Below, one piece after another: positions 22,820 to 33,959 of a stretch of DNA of 64,000 nucleotides; position 1 is the stretch's first letter; every line of letters starts with the position of its first letter. Both the position numbers and the translations under genes were made by a program. Source of the DNA: Phlebiopsis flavidoalba. Taxonomy: Eukaryota > Basidiomycota > Agaricomycetes > Polyporales > Phanerochaetaceae. A model generated the notes under the pieces. That model worked only from the letters and a program-made list of their open reading frames with translations, was not told where the DNA came from and searched no databases. Location: contig JAOCPU010000039.1 of assembly GCA_035772785.1 (NCBI GenBank), positions 248,001 through 312,000 of the forward strand, in the 5' to 3' direction.

Positions 22820-24740
22820 TGTCTGATTATCTGAGTAGGATTAGAGTGGGTTTTTTGTTCCGACGCAGCGGATCTTATCGCCGTGTTCTGCAGTGTTTAC
22901 GCCATTCAAGAGTCTTCTGACGGCACTACGCTGTCAGAATTACCATCCAGACCACCGCTTTTTTCGTCTGGACTCGACGAAATTCAAGTAGCCGTTCTTC
23001 GTACTATTCTCTGGCGACACTACACGGTCCAAATTAACCATCCAGACCACCGCGTTTCAATACCTGGACCGACTCAAATCAAGTATGCCGTGTTTTCTAC
23101 ATGTTCCACAGCGCACGGCACGGTTCCTCTTCGTCAAACGGTGTATGACAAATCTGTGGCACGCAAGAACCAGGGCAGCCGTCAGAATCTCTACCCGCGT
23201 AGGACCATGAAATTTTTGTTCCGATGCAGCGGAGCGAGAGGCTGCCGTTCTGCGCGGGAGCTGCGGTAATCACAAGCATATACCAGACGCCACCTTATAC
23301 ACTAGCAAATCATAGGCAAATACATGGTGAGTTGACGCACTGTGGCGTTGGATAGCCGACAATCTGACTATACTAGTACTGGCAAGTACTGACGGAATTC
23401 AGGCACCCTATATCGCTCTGTGCCGTAAATGTATTCAGACAAATGCATAGTACGTGTGGACACACTGAGACATTATGCGGATGACAGCCTGACTATCCGC
23501 GTAGGACCACAAGACTTTCATTCCGACCGAGCGGAGCCCAAGACTGGATTTCGCTCGTGATAAACCACGGCAATCAGAGCGTTTGCCCTGGATGGTACCG
23601 TGGCGTAAGCAAATCCCAGACAAATTCTTGGTGGGTTGACACGATGAAACATAAGACGGATGACGGTCTGATTACATGCGAAGGACTATTGCGGTTTTGA
23701 GTAGTAGTCACGGCTATCACGGTATGCAGGACGGTACCGCGGCATAAGCACTCAGACAATCTGACGTACGTTGACAGGATGAAACATTCAAACTGCTGTC
23801 CAAAATGAACATCCGATTAGGCCTACGACGCTTTCGCCTATCGTGCGCCGCGGAGTCCAACGCTACCCTTACTACGCATGGTATCCGTGGCGTTCAGGGT
23901 ACGCTAGACAGTGTCGAGGGCACAAGGAGATCGTGGACAAACTCAAAGTGCGTTGCTACTCCAGAACCCTCGACAGCCGATAGTCTGACTATCCCGAGTA
24001 GGACTGCGACACTTTCATCCCGACTGAACGGAACCTACTATTATTTATCACGAGACTCGTGCCGTTCACCCCCACGATAGGAGCTTCACAAGACGTTGGA
24101 AATCCATATTATTTCGACAGGCACAGAAATGTACATCGCCAACAGAATGGCTGGACTTCAATCCGACCGTTCCGACTCAACGGGACCTACTACCATGATT
24201 CACGAGACTCAAGCCGTTCACCCAACAACAAGAGCTTCACTAGACGTTGGAAATCCTTATTGTGTCGACGGGCACCGAAGCCAACAGAATGGCTGGATTC
24301 AGTGCGGCCACTCCGATCCAACGGAACCTGCTACCACATTTTTACAAGATCTACGCCGTTTACCCACGACGACATTGCAAATCTATACGAATACGGGGCT
24401 CCCAAATCGCCGACAGAACGACCAAACCACTGCCAGGTCTTCATTCCGACTCAACGGAACCCACCACCATTATTCACGAGACTCACGCCGTTCACCCGAC
24501 GATAAGAGCTTCACGAGATGTTGGAAATCCTCATGATGTTGACAGGCACCAAAGCCAACAGAATGGCTGGACTTCAGTCCGACTATTCCGACCCAGCGGA
24601 ACCCACTACCATATTTTCACGATATTCACGCCGTTCACCCACGACGGCGTTACAAAACCACACGAATACGGGACTCCCAAACCGCCGACAGAACGACCAG
24701 ACCACTACCAGGTCTTCATTCCGACTCGACGGAGGCCGAC
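22820..24740. repeat. Degenerate tandem-repeat array with 142/275-bp units
   Basis: The best-preserved part (24000-24740) alternates two related units. Landmarks: CCAGGTCTTCATTCCGACTC is exact at 24433 and 24708 (275 bp apart). AACAGAATGGCTGGA occurs at 24141, 24283 and 24557 (142, then 274 bp). GAGCTTCAC followed by GTTGGAAATCC occurs at 24081, 24232 and 24506. ACGAATACGG occurs at 24387 and 24662. Each unit carries a core like TTCCGACTCAACGGAACC. Older copies with drifted cores lie near 22855, 23218 and 23520, each preceded by CTGA(C/T)TAT...GTAGGA. A separate element with GGTACCG(T/C)GGC occurs near 23600 and 23735. Three + frames stay open across the array, but neither 142 nor 275 is a multiple of three, so a single repeated protein is unlikely. 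No open element (RT, transposase, LTR) is visible. Confidence 0.85.
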
Positions 24741-26015
24741 CTCCGTGTCCCATAGCATCCAAGTCTAGACTCCGCGTCCGATCGCTCCCATCCGTGAGCT
24801 GTCCATCGGATCGCTTTGTTCGACGAAGAAGCCTCACGGGTGAGCACGCTTCGTGGCGTGGTATCCCGGCGACTACCCGGAAACCCATGCGCCGACATGG
24901 TTTAGCAGAGGGCAGACAGCTATAGCTTGATTGACGTGAGTACCGAAGTTTTCTTTCTGCATCCATAAACCTTGTCTATCGATTCTCACACTCGTGTGTT
25001 GTACAGGGTTAACCTACGCAGGCCCTGAGAGCGTATCAAGCCACAACGCGTGTTTTACGTCTCGGTATTTGTGGGGTGTGAGTAATCTTAACGCGAGTTA
25101 AGACAAGCAAATTTGGTCTCCCCTTACTCTCATTATTTGTTGATTGATTTATGATTGCTATAACAAGGTACACCATACTACTACGACGCGCAAGTCTCGT
25201 CATCGTACACGGAGCATAGTATACGAGCACAGAAGACTAAAATATTGTCAGCTCGTTGTAGTTATCTTATAACAAGAGCCATCAGAAGCAAGAACCAATC
25301 AGCATCGTGAACAAATTAAATGGCTTCGTAAGTCTGGTTTTCCATCCGCCTTCATTAACCTCTGAAAAAAACCTTCTTTGAATTCACTTCTCAAGATTTC
25401 CCAGTACCACCCAGCTTGCGGCATACCGGCATACCAGCGTACTGCGTACAAGGTATATGTACTTCAAATTCGGGGCCTTCTTCGGACACGATTGCAAGTT
25501 TAGTGAGAGCCAATCGATGACAAGTCTAGATTTCCGTATGCTTTCATGTCGATGCTTCTTCTCTTGCTGGGGTTCACACTGTTATGGCGTCATAGGTAGG
25601 CATCGTCGGCGGCGGTGTAGCAGCTCCCGAATGTGAGTGGTTCCACTCGTCCCCTTCTCTCAGTGGCCACTCGTCTTCTCGGTATTTACTGCCATCTGCA
25701 CCTGGATTGTAATTGCGTTTTTAGGAGATGAGCGGTATATCCGCCCACCCCAACTTGGCATCCCGCGAGACTTTCAGTCGAAGTAATCGTCAATAATCCC
25801 CTCAAACGGCATAGCTCAGGTGGACGCGAAGAGGCCGTATAGGTGAGTCCCTGACCTTGATATCCACGCCTTCACAGCCATGTCCACAAGTGACTCCAGG
25901 GTGCGCGTACGGCCACCCAATGGCCTCAGCACTTTTCGGGTCGACTAACCCGGCTACACCAAATGCATGGGCGCTGTGCTAACAGCATTTACGATACCTA
26001 AACCGAAATTCCTAC
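24741..26015. other. AT-richer unassigned stretch after the repeat array
   Basis: No gene is called. At 25596-25632 a + frame reads VGIVGGGVAAPE, ending at a GTGAGT sequence, and an AG-bounded block GDERYIRPPQLGIPRDFQSK follows near 25722. This resembles the first strand of a Rossmann (FAD/NAD) fold, but I found no second motif of such an enzyme, so it stays a hint. The rest of the sequence has no recognisable protein. Confidence 0.3.
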
Positions 26016-26951
26016 TTGGCAGGGCAGTGTTTGTATGTCTGTCAAGCACACGGCTTTGTAACGCCGTTGAACTATGCCCATCCCGCAGCATTTCGACGCG
26101 AGTCTTTTTGCGTACATTGCTTTGGCTTAACGCAAGGGTTTCACTCTACGGCTTGGTGTGCTCATCGCTCAGCGCTAGGTGGAAGGTTCATATCCTCATT
26201 ATTTTTGCGCCACATCGACTGGGCTGTACCTAAGACTAGGGGCGCTATGGTGGGAATACTTACGATACTGTTACCGTTAGTCCGCACTCGGCAGAGCAGC
26301 ATTGGTAGGACTCGAGGCGTAGATGCGAGGTGTGCAATGTAAGTACACCGTATTCCCGCTTCTGAGCTGTAGCTCAAAGTTTGTATCCAAGGTTTTCCGG
26401 CTTATACCCGGTTCGTACAGGTATTTTCAAGGCTTGTCACCTCCCAAACCGCAATCATGAGATTTCAGTTTGCACCGCAGACGAACAAGAAAGACTTTCA
26501 ACTTACCGTGAAGCGCTTTGTCAGGAGACTCCGCCCTACCACCTATCCCTTCTTTGTTCAAGACGGCTTAGGGTGCTTCCTTCCTCACACCAAATACCGT
26601 TCGCCGCGGGATTGTCCCCTTTTTGTTACGTAAGTTTAGAACAGTCCGCTCGCTGTGCTAATGGGTATTTACAGCCTGCAAGCGCTCCTTCCGATGAACC
26701 CCCCCCATCCGGTTTCATTGTTACCATCGGGGTTTTCGCTCTCAAGGCCAATTTTGAAGCGAGGCCGGTTACCCGCTATACGTGGTGTTAACGAGCTTAC
26801 TAATGTGTACAGGGTGAGATGTGTAAACGGTGTCATCAGCTCAAGCAATGTATCAGGTTCATAGGACGTCAAGAAATCCTAATGTGTTCCAACTACAAAT
26901 GCCAAAGCGGTTTGACGGTAAACCTTACGGACAAGCTCAAGAAGGCCGGAT
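26016..26951 (+). CDS. Putative Cys-rich protein gene (unrecognised, multi-exon)
   Basis: A chain of open blocks with good splice signals and paired cysteines. Block 1 (from 26016): GQCLYVCQAHGFVTPLNY, RRESFCVHCFGLTQG, CAHRSALGGR. A later block ends RRCEVCN at a GTAAGT donor (about 26340). After an AG near 26390: YTRFVQVFSRLVTSQTAI, MRFQFAPQTNKKDFQL, TVKRFVRRLRPTTYPFF, then a perfect GTAAGT...TTTACAG intron (about 26629-26674). The last block, after a GTACAG acceptor near 26812, reads GEMCKRCHQLKQCIRFIG and MCSNYKCQSG, ending TAG near 26951. Four Cys-x2-Cys or Cys-x4-Cys pairs suggest a zinc-binding or DNA-binding fungal protein. I do not recognise the family, and the exon chain is inferred. 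A similar Cys-pair exon lies at 57350-57430. Confidence 0.4.
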
Positions 26952-28643
26952 AGAACGATGAAGGCTGCTCGTGTGCCCCTACGTCAACGCGGCCCTTGCG
27001 TCAGAATACACAACTCGACGTCGCCAAACTTCCGCCCTGTCACCCTCGCGCCCCCCGTTCCAAATAAAGCTTCGTCGCGTACATACATAGGTACGCTCAA
27101 GCCCCCCTGCACAGCATCTGGGGACCCTGGCACAGCACCGAAACGACGATTAAGGTTCACAGACCCTCGCAGTTAGACGTCTCGCGCGACCCTCCCTCGA
27201 ATCGCCGCACCGGTCAGGCCATCGATCGGCGTCATCTGGGAGCACAGCGAGCAGGCGGAATGGGCAGCAGCTGAGCAGCGGCTTCGGCTTCGCTCGCCAC
27301 GACGCCCTCGGGACCCCTGAGCAGCGCGCGCGCTGCCTGCCAATGACGCTCTACTCTACGCTCCGCACATTCTTAGGGACGCGGCCCTGCGGCAGCGTAT
27401 CCCTCACGCGCGTGTGTGCGGGGCGGCGGCGCGCTGAATGGAGTGGCGGGTGCGCCGGCCCGGTTATCTAGGCAGCCGCACTCCTGGAGCCTACGTGCCT
27501 GTGCTCGCTCCCGGCCGCGGTGTTGCGCCGTGCCGCGGGGGGGCGTAGCCGGACCTCTGATCAAGGGGGCGCGGGCACAGAGAGGCCTTGGGACCCGCTT
27601 TTATATTCGTGCCAGCCTTGTGCTTGGCCGGGTATGGTTTTGTCAGCAAAAAAGGGTTTATAAATATCATTAGGGTAAATGCCGGATTTTGTAACATACA
27701 CATTCGCGGCAGGGTCGATTCGTGTCGATGTGGGCCATTGGCTACCCTATCTGTCTCTCCTTGTGTGCTTGCGGAGGAAATCCCTGAACTGATACGCCAA
27801 TTAACCTCACCATTGGTCCCAGATGGCGGAAAGATCCAGGGCTTACTTTCCTTTGGGAAGGTTAAATAACATACTTCAAAAAAAAATGCAAAGAGGAGTC
27901 ACAGAAAATGACAACTTACGTTTGTCCCGTGATTGCAATTGAGCAGTTTTGAACAGGGAACTTGTGATTCCATCCATCCGAGTACCCCATGCGTTCCCAC
28001 GGAGGTGTGGTCTAGCCCCGCGGCTTTTTTCATAATGGGAAGAGAAGCAATTTGAGTGCCTTACCTATTCGATGGGCCCCAAAAAAAACCCCCCAAAGGG
28101 TGGACAGCCAAAATTGATAAAAGTTCTTTTGCCAATATTACTTGAGTGTAATCTCGTAGCTGTCGACCTCGGCTGTCAGATGTGCAGCAGCCAACTTTGT
28201 TAACCTTGGTTCCAGGGTGAGGTAGGGACACATATGACGCAGATCACGGGGTCTGAGAGATGGTCGCCTGTACGCATGGAAGATTTTGTGTAACAAAACT
28301 TACAGTAGAGTTTTGTTACTCACAGCCAGTGTCTGGAAACGTTATCTCTTTGTTGCCAAGATGCTGACATGTGCTGGTAGGGGCCGGTTGTGACAAATCC
28401 GTTCGAGTCTGCTGGCAGTGCCACTCCGTTTTCATGCCTGTAGCGATAGTTGTTACGATGATTCTCTGTAGGCGATAAACATGTAGTCTTTTGTGAAAGC
28501 AGGAGAGTGATGCTCAATCGTGGTCACTGTCGTCGACGGGTTCTCCTTCATTAAGACGTGAGAGTGTCCGGGCCGGCGAAGCAAATGGGGGCGGGGCTGA
28601 TCCGGACGCCGGGCGTCCGCAACAGCGAGACCCGAGCTCGCTA
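26952..28643. other. Unassigned intergenic region upstream of the kinase gene
   Basis: A GC-rich block (about 27180-27600) passes into an AT-rich one (27600-28500). ORFs such as 27588-27869 (+) have no known motif. Short homopolymer clusters (for example A/C/A runs near 28080-28100) are present. The kinase promoter should lie in the last few hundred bases, but no TATA box stands out. Confidence 0.35.
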
Positions 28644-31600
28644 ATGGACGATGATTCGAATAAGCAGATCGTCCAGCGCACTCTGCAAACACGTCCTGCC
28701 TGCTCAACCGCCTCTCACACATCCCGCCGACGCCCATTCACGACGTCGACGGCCTCAGACAGGACTCTGAAAAGTATACTCACTCCCTTACGACGCGCAC
28801 GCATCCCGCCGGCAACTAATCTTTTCTCTTACTATCTTCTTACCTGTAATACTCCTCGTTTTTCCACGCAAACGACATGCCAGCTACAACCGCCTTCCAG
28901 ACAAACGGACACGGCGAGCACAGTATCACGCATATACGCACGGCGAGCACATGTCACCAATAAGCCCGCCGAATACCCCCAGCTCGAGCTCAATGGGTAT
29001 GGAAGTCGCTGCTGCGCCTGGGCACAATCACTCCAGCAAGAAGCTCGTCAACGGCTCGAACACTCACTCTTGATACCAACGCGTTGGCGTCCGAGTCTAC
29101 ATCAGCAACCCTGCACTCCTTTGTTCCTAATCCGGCCCCCTGCCGTCATCCATGCCATCCATGGACCAGCGGTCGTCATACCACTCGTCGCTATCCACAG
29201 ACTCGAAACAGCAGGCCCTGCGAAGCAGTCTTCCTCTCATGGCGCACCACACCAAACCTATCACACGCCTACATTCCTGCACACGGACGTTGGTCGCGGC
29301 GGGCACTGCGGCAGCGACACCGTGAGGGAGCTCTTCCCGAGAACGACAAAGTCGCTTTGTCGCGGGCAATCAAAGTCCAAATCAGACAAACCCGCGTCAC
29401 ACGGCAAAGGCGGAGGATCCCACCACCGTTCTGACCCCGCTAATGCGTCGCAAATGTCTTTGCGCAGCCCGCCACCGCCCGACTCTGACGTCGCGCGCTC
29501 GGGCCCCCTGTCGCCCAAGGCCATCGGTGTTTTCACAGTTGACAACGCAACACGCTTAGCGAAGGTACTTAGCCGCTGTCTGGTCCATTGTGCCGTTTCC
29601 GCACCCCAACGCCAAGGGCCTCTTCACCCTCGGCTCGCGCTATCCTTGCGTCTGGCGCGACGACAAAGAATGGGCTGCCTCGCACCCGGCGACATTGATG
29701 CCCTCAGTAACCGCTAAGTCATCGGGAGCAGGAAAGGGAGAGTTCCCTCTGGAGACTCTGTCGTCAACGTCCTCCCGGGGGCGCCCCCGCGCGAGGCCGA
29801 CCCGTCTGCCAACACAGCAGCAAACGCACCTGCCGAATAACGAAAGACCGTATACCAACGCCAACCTCGTCCGCCGACGGGCCTGGAAAGCTTGCTTTTA
29901 GGAGGAAGTTACTCGAGCCACTCGATTAAAGTGCGCCAGGTGAGCGCTGTGCGGTGTCTTACATTTCCTACCGTCGCTCATACGCCTACGTACAGGTCGA
30001 GGTTGGGCCAAGCAGCTTCCAGAAGATCAAGATGCTGGGCATGGGGGTGACGTAGGAAAGGTTTTACCTTGTACGAGAGAAGAAGAGTGGCAAGCTATTT
30101 GCTATGAAGGGTGAGTGTGCCCCACCGGGCCCATCGCACGGAATAAAAAAAACTCAAGGTTACTTATACAGTGCTCTCCAAGAAGGAGATTTGATAGAAC
30201 GCAAGAAGATCAAGCGTGCATTGACTGAGCAAGAAAATCCTTGCGACCGCTAATCACCCGTTTATCGTCACGTTATATATACCACTCCTTCCAGTCGGAG
30301 CAATATCTCTACTTTTGTATGGAATACTGCATGGGCGGCGAGTTCTTCCGTGCGCTGCAGTCCCGACCAGGCAAATGTCTCTCCGAAGACGGGTCGCGAT
30401 TTCTACGCCGCTGAAGTGGACGCTGCGCTCGAATACCTGCACCTAATGGGCTTCATCTACCGGGACCTCAAGCCGGAGAGTAAGTTTGCCTCCCTCCTCG
30501 TGTTTTTTCTACGCGTGCCCAGCCCTTGCCGTACAACTCTCCCATGTGCCATGGTCCGCTGATGACTTCTTTTTTTAGATATCCTTTTGCATCAGTCTGG
30601 ACACATAATGTTGTCAGACTTTGACCTCGCGAAAAACAGTCGGGCGAGCCGGCGGTAAAGCCAGCGATGATCACACCAGCGAGGAGAACGGGGTAGGTGT
30701 CGCTGTTTTTTGTGTGTAAGGAGTCGCGCGGGACGATGATTTTCGTCTTCATTTTAGATACCATTAATCGATACGCGGTCGTGTATGGCTGACTTCCGTA
30801 CTAACTCCTTCGTGGGCACTGAAGGTTTGTTCCAGTGTTGGCTTATCAATGAGGTTTGCTCGCTGACTTTTTATGTTCTATTTACAGAATACATCGCACC
30901 AGAGGTCATCCAGAGACGCCGGCACATACGTCAGCCGTGGACTGGTGGACGCTGGGGATCCTGATCTACGAGATGATTGTGCGTATTCTTTGCGCTGCCG
31001 ATTCCAATTTGCGTTCCGGCGTCCCTCGCAATGTCCGTCCGCTGACGGGGGCCCCCGCCTCTTCTATTCCCAGTACGCCGACTACTCCGTTAAAAAGGGC
31101 GACGAGCAACGACGCAAGGACACGTTTGAGAACATCATGCGGCTCCCGGTGACCTTCCGGGAGAGCCCCAAGGTCTCGGCGTAAGCCCCCTCCCATTTTC
31201 CGCTCCCCGCCGTCGCACACTCTCACACCCCGCCCTGCAGCGCATGCAAAGACGCGATCTCGCGCACTGCTCGACAAGCGCGAGAGCACCCGCCTGGGCG
31301 CAAGAGCGGCGCCTCGGAGGTCAAGCAGCACCAAGTGGTTCGCCAAGATCAACTGGGGCCGTCCTGTGGCATAATACCCAGCCGCCGCCCGTGAGTACCG
31401 CCTGCGTTTTTCTTTCCGCCCTTCGATCACCGCCGGCGCCCCGCCCCATCCCCCGACCCCCGTAACTTCTGGGGTTCTTTTTTGATCGCGAATCTGCGAT
31501 GCACGCGCGCGGGCAGGTGCGCGCGCGTCCGCACAGGGGTTTCTTGACAGCCTTGTGGCGCAGGGTCCCTCCCGCGCGCCGCGGACTGCACACTTCGTGC

Positions 31601-32245
31601 GCGCGCGCACACATACGCACATACGCACATGGTGCCTGGCGCGCCGCCCCCTGCGCACCGGCGCACGGCGCGCGCGCGCGCGGCGTTGCATGGCGATAGA
31701 GAGCTGCTGCTGCGTGCTGCTGGGCTGCTGGGTGTGTCTCGCGTCGGGTGATGGTGCATGCGCAGGCCGTGGGGACGGGCGCTGGGGTGCGTCCCATGTG
31801 GGCCCATCAGGCTCGGTTGGTGACGAGTTACGCGGTCTGTCGTGCTATACTTGTGCGCGCTGGCTTTCCGGGTGCCGGGTCCCGGAGCGTTGCTCTCTCT
31901 CCTGCCCCAAATCCGATTTTCCCGCATTTGCGTTTTGTTGTTTTTGTTGTGCTTCTGGACAATGGCTGACGCTCGACTTGCAGATCGTGCCGACGGCCTC
32001 GAACGGGATCGACGCGGTCAACTTCCGCCAGCTGCGCGAGTCGGAGAGTCTCCACCTCGAGCGGCAGCACGCGCACGTCCCGCTCACGGGCGTCGGGGGG
32101 GGGGGGCGGGCGCGGGCGCGCCGCCGGGCACGCCTGGCAGGGCGACGACGGGCTCGAGCCACCGCCGCCGCCACTGCCCGAAGCGGACCTGTTTGGCGCG
32201 TTCTCGAGCATCACGCTGCATTATGACGGCGAGGACGAGAGCTAG
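28644..32245 (+). CDS. AGC-family Ser/Thr kinase, NRC2/Fpk1/Kin82 type
   Basis: Homologue of Neurospora NRC-2 and yeast Fpk1/Kin82 (flippase-activating kinases acting at the plasma membrane in polarity and lipid asymmetry). The N-terminal 400 residues are Ser/Pro-rich and disordered, including [10 protein letters not shown] (about 29600) and SSHSIKVRQ before a GTGAGC intron (29940-29994). Kinase domain: [15 protein letters not shown], glycine loop (about 30030-30055), LFAMK with the ATP lysine and an intron, [41 protein letters not shown], catalytic loop YRDLKPE then NILLH across an intron, SDFDLAK (30614-30634), NSFVGTE/EYIAPEV across an intron, [41 protein letters not shown]. The tail [17 protein letters not shown]...[18 protein letters not shown] stops at TAG 32243-32245. 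YRD and DFD are normal for this subfamily. Several +/-1 shifts break the frame; the start is uncertain. Confidence 0.92.
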
Positions 32246-33431
32246 CCGGGCCTTCTCTCCTTTTCGTTCTTGATTTTGATTTCCTTTGCTCTCTGGGATA
32301 TATTCCGCTCGTTCATTCATACACACACACTCGACCCATCTCATACGCCATCTCGAACACTTTTTAATCGCGCTCTCTGTTCTCCGCTGTGCTATATATG
32401 CGCCCCTTTTGCTTCTGCTCCCGCGGTCCGCTACCTTGCACCTAATCCCGGCCGGACCACCTCGCTCGTGTTGCACCCTCTTCATCGCTACCTCCCGCCA
32501 TTGTACCATCACCCGCATTCCTCGGCACGCCGGCGTCCCTCTCCTTATTAGTGGTTTCTCCTTATTGGTATCGGGTTCAAACACATACTGCTATACCTCG
32601 CCTCTCGTTTCGCACTCTACCACTTTTTACATTATACGTGCCCCGCTTTTCACGGATTGAGAACACATAGAGCTCCTGCCCCTCCTTTGTTTTCTTTGAC
32701 CCCTGGTTCATTATTTTGCGTCGCGTACCATACATAGCCCAGCGAAAATCGTAACTACTCGCGCGCGCGCATTACACAGCTGCTGACCCAGACCCAGGAC
32801 CCGCCCTGGGCCCCGTGCTCTAGTACCTGACCGTGCATCCGGCGAGGCTGACATGGCCGACACATGGTGTTTAAGCGTGGAATGATGACAACGGGATGTA
32901 AACCACAACTATACAGAGCAAAAAAAAAAAAGAGGAATGGCTGGTGGCGCGGTGCCCGAGGTGCTAGTTGTGAGCTAAATGCGGCGCGTCGAGTCGCGTG
33001 CGTCGCGATTTGTCGTGAAGAGCCCACACCCGTCGGACGCGGGTGTGCTGATGACGTGCCACCACGCCGCTGCGTCACACATCACGCGCAAAAATGCCTC
33101 TTGCTTGCTCACCGAGCTTGTGTGAACCCCCTGGGGTTTAGTCCCCGACTATCCGAGGGCACGCCGACCAATCATCTTCCACTCATCGCTCATGCTCCAC
33201 CACGGCTCTTCCCTGCAGTCGATCTCGCCGTCTGGCGCTCCCACGCCGTCACCAATACTCGTCCGTCTGCACGACCTCTGTGCATCGTCCGTCCCGCACG
33301 ACTCGTGAACCTCGCCGTGCCGCGCACAGGCCTTGCCCACGCAGGCCGATCCTCAGCACCCGCGCGTCCATCCCGAGCCTCACAGCCTGAGCAGTCTCGC
33401 GGGAAGAGGGACGCCGCACCTAAAGAGGCTC
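32246..33431. other. 3' flank of the kinase gene and intergenic DNA
   Basis: From 32246 to about 32760 the + strand is pyrimidine-rich and contains CA repeats (near 32325), typical of a fungal 3' UTR or flank. Further on there is an A12 run near 32920 and overlapping ORFs on both strands without motifs. No gene is called. Confidence 0.4.
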
Positions 33432-33478
33432 GAGCGCTTATTTCATCCGAAACGACTGTCGGGGTGAAATAAGCGCTC
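33432..33478. repeat. Inverted repeat, 14-bp perfect arms (extendable to 17)
   Basis: Arms GAGCGCTTATTTCA (33432-33445) and TGAAATAAGCGCTC (33465-33478) are exact reverse complements. The stem extends inward by one T-G wobble and two C-G pairs, leaving a loop of about 13 nt. The right arm touches the stop of the minus-strand ORF at 33477-33959, so the hairpin lies immediately at or after that ORF's 3' end. It could be a transcript-end hairpin, a protein-binding palindrome, or a foldback remnant of a small mobile element. No second copy was seen in the window. Confidence 0.8.
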
Positions 33479-33959
33479 ATTGGCTTTTTCCACAGACAAT
33501 TGCGGTTTGGTCATCCAACCTGCTTATAAATTGTAGATTTACCGTTCGAATTTCTTCCTCGTCTAGTCGTATAAGGGTCGGAGTCCCACTATTAAAATCT
33601 ATACCATGCACTACCACATTCCTGGCGCCCTGTCCTGATAGGGGGAGAGGGAGTCTTGTGGGCTTATATGAATATAATAACAGGTATGGTAATTTTGAGT
33701 TCATGATTTGGCTGGGCAACCGACTCCCGTTTGCCCAGGTTTCTTGTACACCTATGAGAACATTTATAACGTTTTTATAATATTCGGTTGCATTGAGAGA
33801 ATTTACGTTACTAATATAAGCTCTTGTGGGAATGAGATGGGCGAAGCATAGTTCCCTAGCAGGTAACAGTATTAAACGACAGCTGAGGCCAGTCCCGTCG
33901 GCTCCGCTTGCTGGTCTCGCATCGATTCCCTTACCCGGCAGTACTCGCACAGGGGACAA
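33477..33959 (-). CDS. Unrecognised 160-codon ORF
   Basis: An uninterrupted minus-strand frame, unusual in a window where almost every gene is frame-broken. The composition is that of an ordinary globular protein rather than GC-rich noise: MSPVRVLPGKGIDARPAS near the start, ISNVNSLNATEYYKNVINV, LPYLLLYSYKPTRLPLPL, VVVHGIDFNSGTPTLIRL, and an end VNLQFISRLDDQTAIVCG. It has no signal peptide, TM helix or motif I recognise. The first 30 residues could be out-of-frame upstream sequence. The surrounding DNA is AT-richer than the flanks. It may be an intronless gene, a terminal exon, or part of a decayed mobile element. The stop abuts the hairpin at 33432-33478. Confidence 0.4.
   Translation of the reverse strand: MSPVRVLPGKGIDARPASGADGTGLSCRLILLPARELCFAHLIPTRAYISNVNSLNATEYYKNVINVLIGVQETWANGSRLPSQIMNSKLPYLLLYSYKPTRLPLPLSGQGARNVVVHGIDFNSGTPTLIRLDEEEIRTVNLQFISRLDDQTAIVCGKSQ

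Noticed and set aside
22820..24740. CRISPR-like or telomeric repeats
   Set aside because: Unit length and divergence do not fit CRISPR, the organism is eukaryotic, and there is no TTAGGG-type telomere motif.
24059..24768. Three overlapping + ORFs of about 150 codons as a possible repeat-protein gene
   Set aside because: They are three frames of the same tandem array. The repeat period is not divisible by three, and no start or splice context favours one of them.
25596..25632. FAD/NAD-binding enzyme start (VGIVGGGVAAPE)
   Set aside because: Only one short glycine-rich motif with a nearby GTGAGT; no second dinucleotide-binding motif or conserved body follows in any frame over the next kilobase.
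33432..33959. Calling the hairpin plus ORF a DNA transposon
   Set aside because: There are no terminal repeats on both sides of the ORF, no target-site duplication and no transposase motif; kept only as a finding.
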